Part shown: piece after piece, positions 48,023-48,071 of the stretch
Position numbering within the stretch: the stretch's first letter is position 1
Layout: every line of letters begins with the position of its first letter
From: Pseudonocardiaceae bacterium YIM PH 21723
GTDB lineage: Bacteria; Actinomycetota; Actinomycetes; Mycobacteriales; Pseudonocardiaceae
DNA length: 48,071 bases
Direction: 5' to 3'
Assembly (NCBI GenBank): GCA_003600225.1
Contig: QZFT01000060.1
Coordinates: 1-48,071 of the forward strand
Notes under the pieces: model-generated
The model's database searches: none
Told to the model about the DNA's origin: nothing
What the model saw: the letters and a program-made list of their open reading frames with translations, nothing else
Translations under genes and position numbers: made by a program

Positions 48023-48071
48023 CCGAAGTTGACGATGTTCGCGGCGAGGAACGAGCCCCGAACATCGTCAA
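48023..48071. repeat. short palindromic repeat (PE1), cut by the window end
   Basis: CCGAAGTTGACGATGTTCG and the same 17-base loop as the copy at 31292 are followed by the right arm up to the last base of the window. Confidence 0.85.

Noticed and set aside
1-48071. tRNA, rRNA or phage integration sites
   Set aside because: I saw no tRNA-like cloverleaf, rRNA segment, integrase or transposase gene in the window by reading; a dedicated scan could still find a small RNA.

Overview
The window is high-GC actinobacterial chromosome. Third codon positions are mostly G/C, GTG and TTG starts are common, and several promoters place the start codon 6-7 bases after a TANNNT hexamer, so those mRNAs are probably leaderless. 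Gene content and order point to the Pseudonocardiaceae; Amycolatopsis or a close relative is my best guess from repeat style and proteins. Every function below comes from reading sequence and recalling families; no database was searched.

Layout. (1) 1-2.6 kb: GtrA-type membrane protein and an APH-like kinase on the minus strand, divergent from a malyl-CoA-lyase-type aldolase. (2) 2.6-5.1 kb: three minus-strand genes of unknown function, the last two resembling an accessory insertion. (3) 5.1-17.1 kb: a very large patatin-like protein, a CPBP protease, an acyl-CoA dehydrogenase, several small membrane or unknown proteins, a CorA-type channel with a structured leader, and a MaoC-type hydratase. 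The aldolase, dehydrogenase and hydratase closely resemble three enzymes of the actinobacterial ethylmalonyl-CoA pathway, but here they are scattered over 15 kb. (4) 17.6-26.9 kb: paired 53-aa membrane proteins around a NUDIX gene, PH-domain protein, PHP phosphoesterase, MarC, RecB-like nuclease, a secreted or anchored protein like mycobacterial Rv3212, thioredoxin, RhlE-like helicase, a ferritin-like protein and DUF3107. (5) 27.4-31.3 kb: a TetR-controlled island with two tandem AurF-type diiron oxygenases and an alpha/beta hydrolase. (6) 31.3-37.8 kb: TetR, hydrolase, two tandem DUF3152 proteins, MoeZ and a TIGR02569-type protein, continuing the order known from M. tuberculosis Rv3205c-Rv3212. 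(7) 37.8-47.9 kb: a nitrate/nitrite assimilation cluster (NirD-like protein, nitrate reductase, FAD/[2Fe-2S] reductase, NarK transporter, NirB, NirD, a HemD-regulator fusion, sirohydrochlorin chelatase) with candidate GlnR sites.

Two families of palindromic repeats run through the window and are its most unusual content. A short one (49-55 bp, arms beginning CCGAAGTTGACGA) occurs five times, usually beside stop codons, but one copy lies in frame inside nirB and is translated as about 20 extra residues. A long one (about 340-480 bp, outer arms beginning GTTGTCGAAGGAGG, inner hairpin core) occurs three times complete and once as a left arm, in both orientations. The repeats lie at the borders of several gene blocks, including both sides of the AurF island and both sides of the nitrate cluster.
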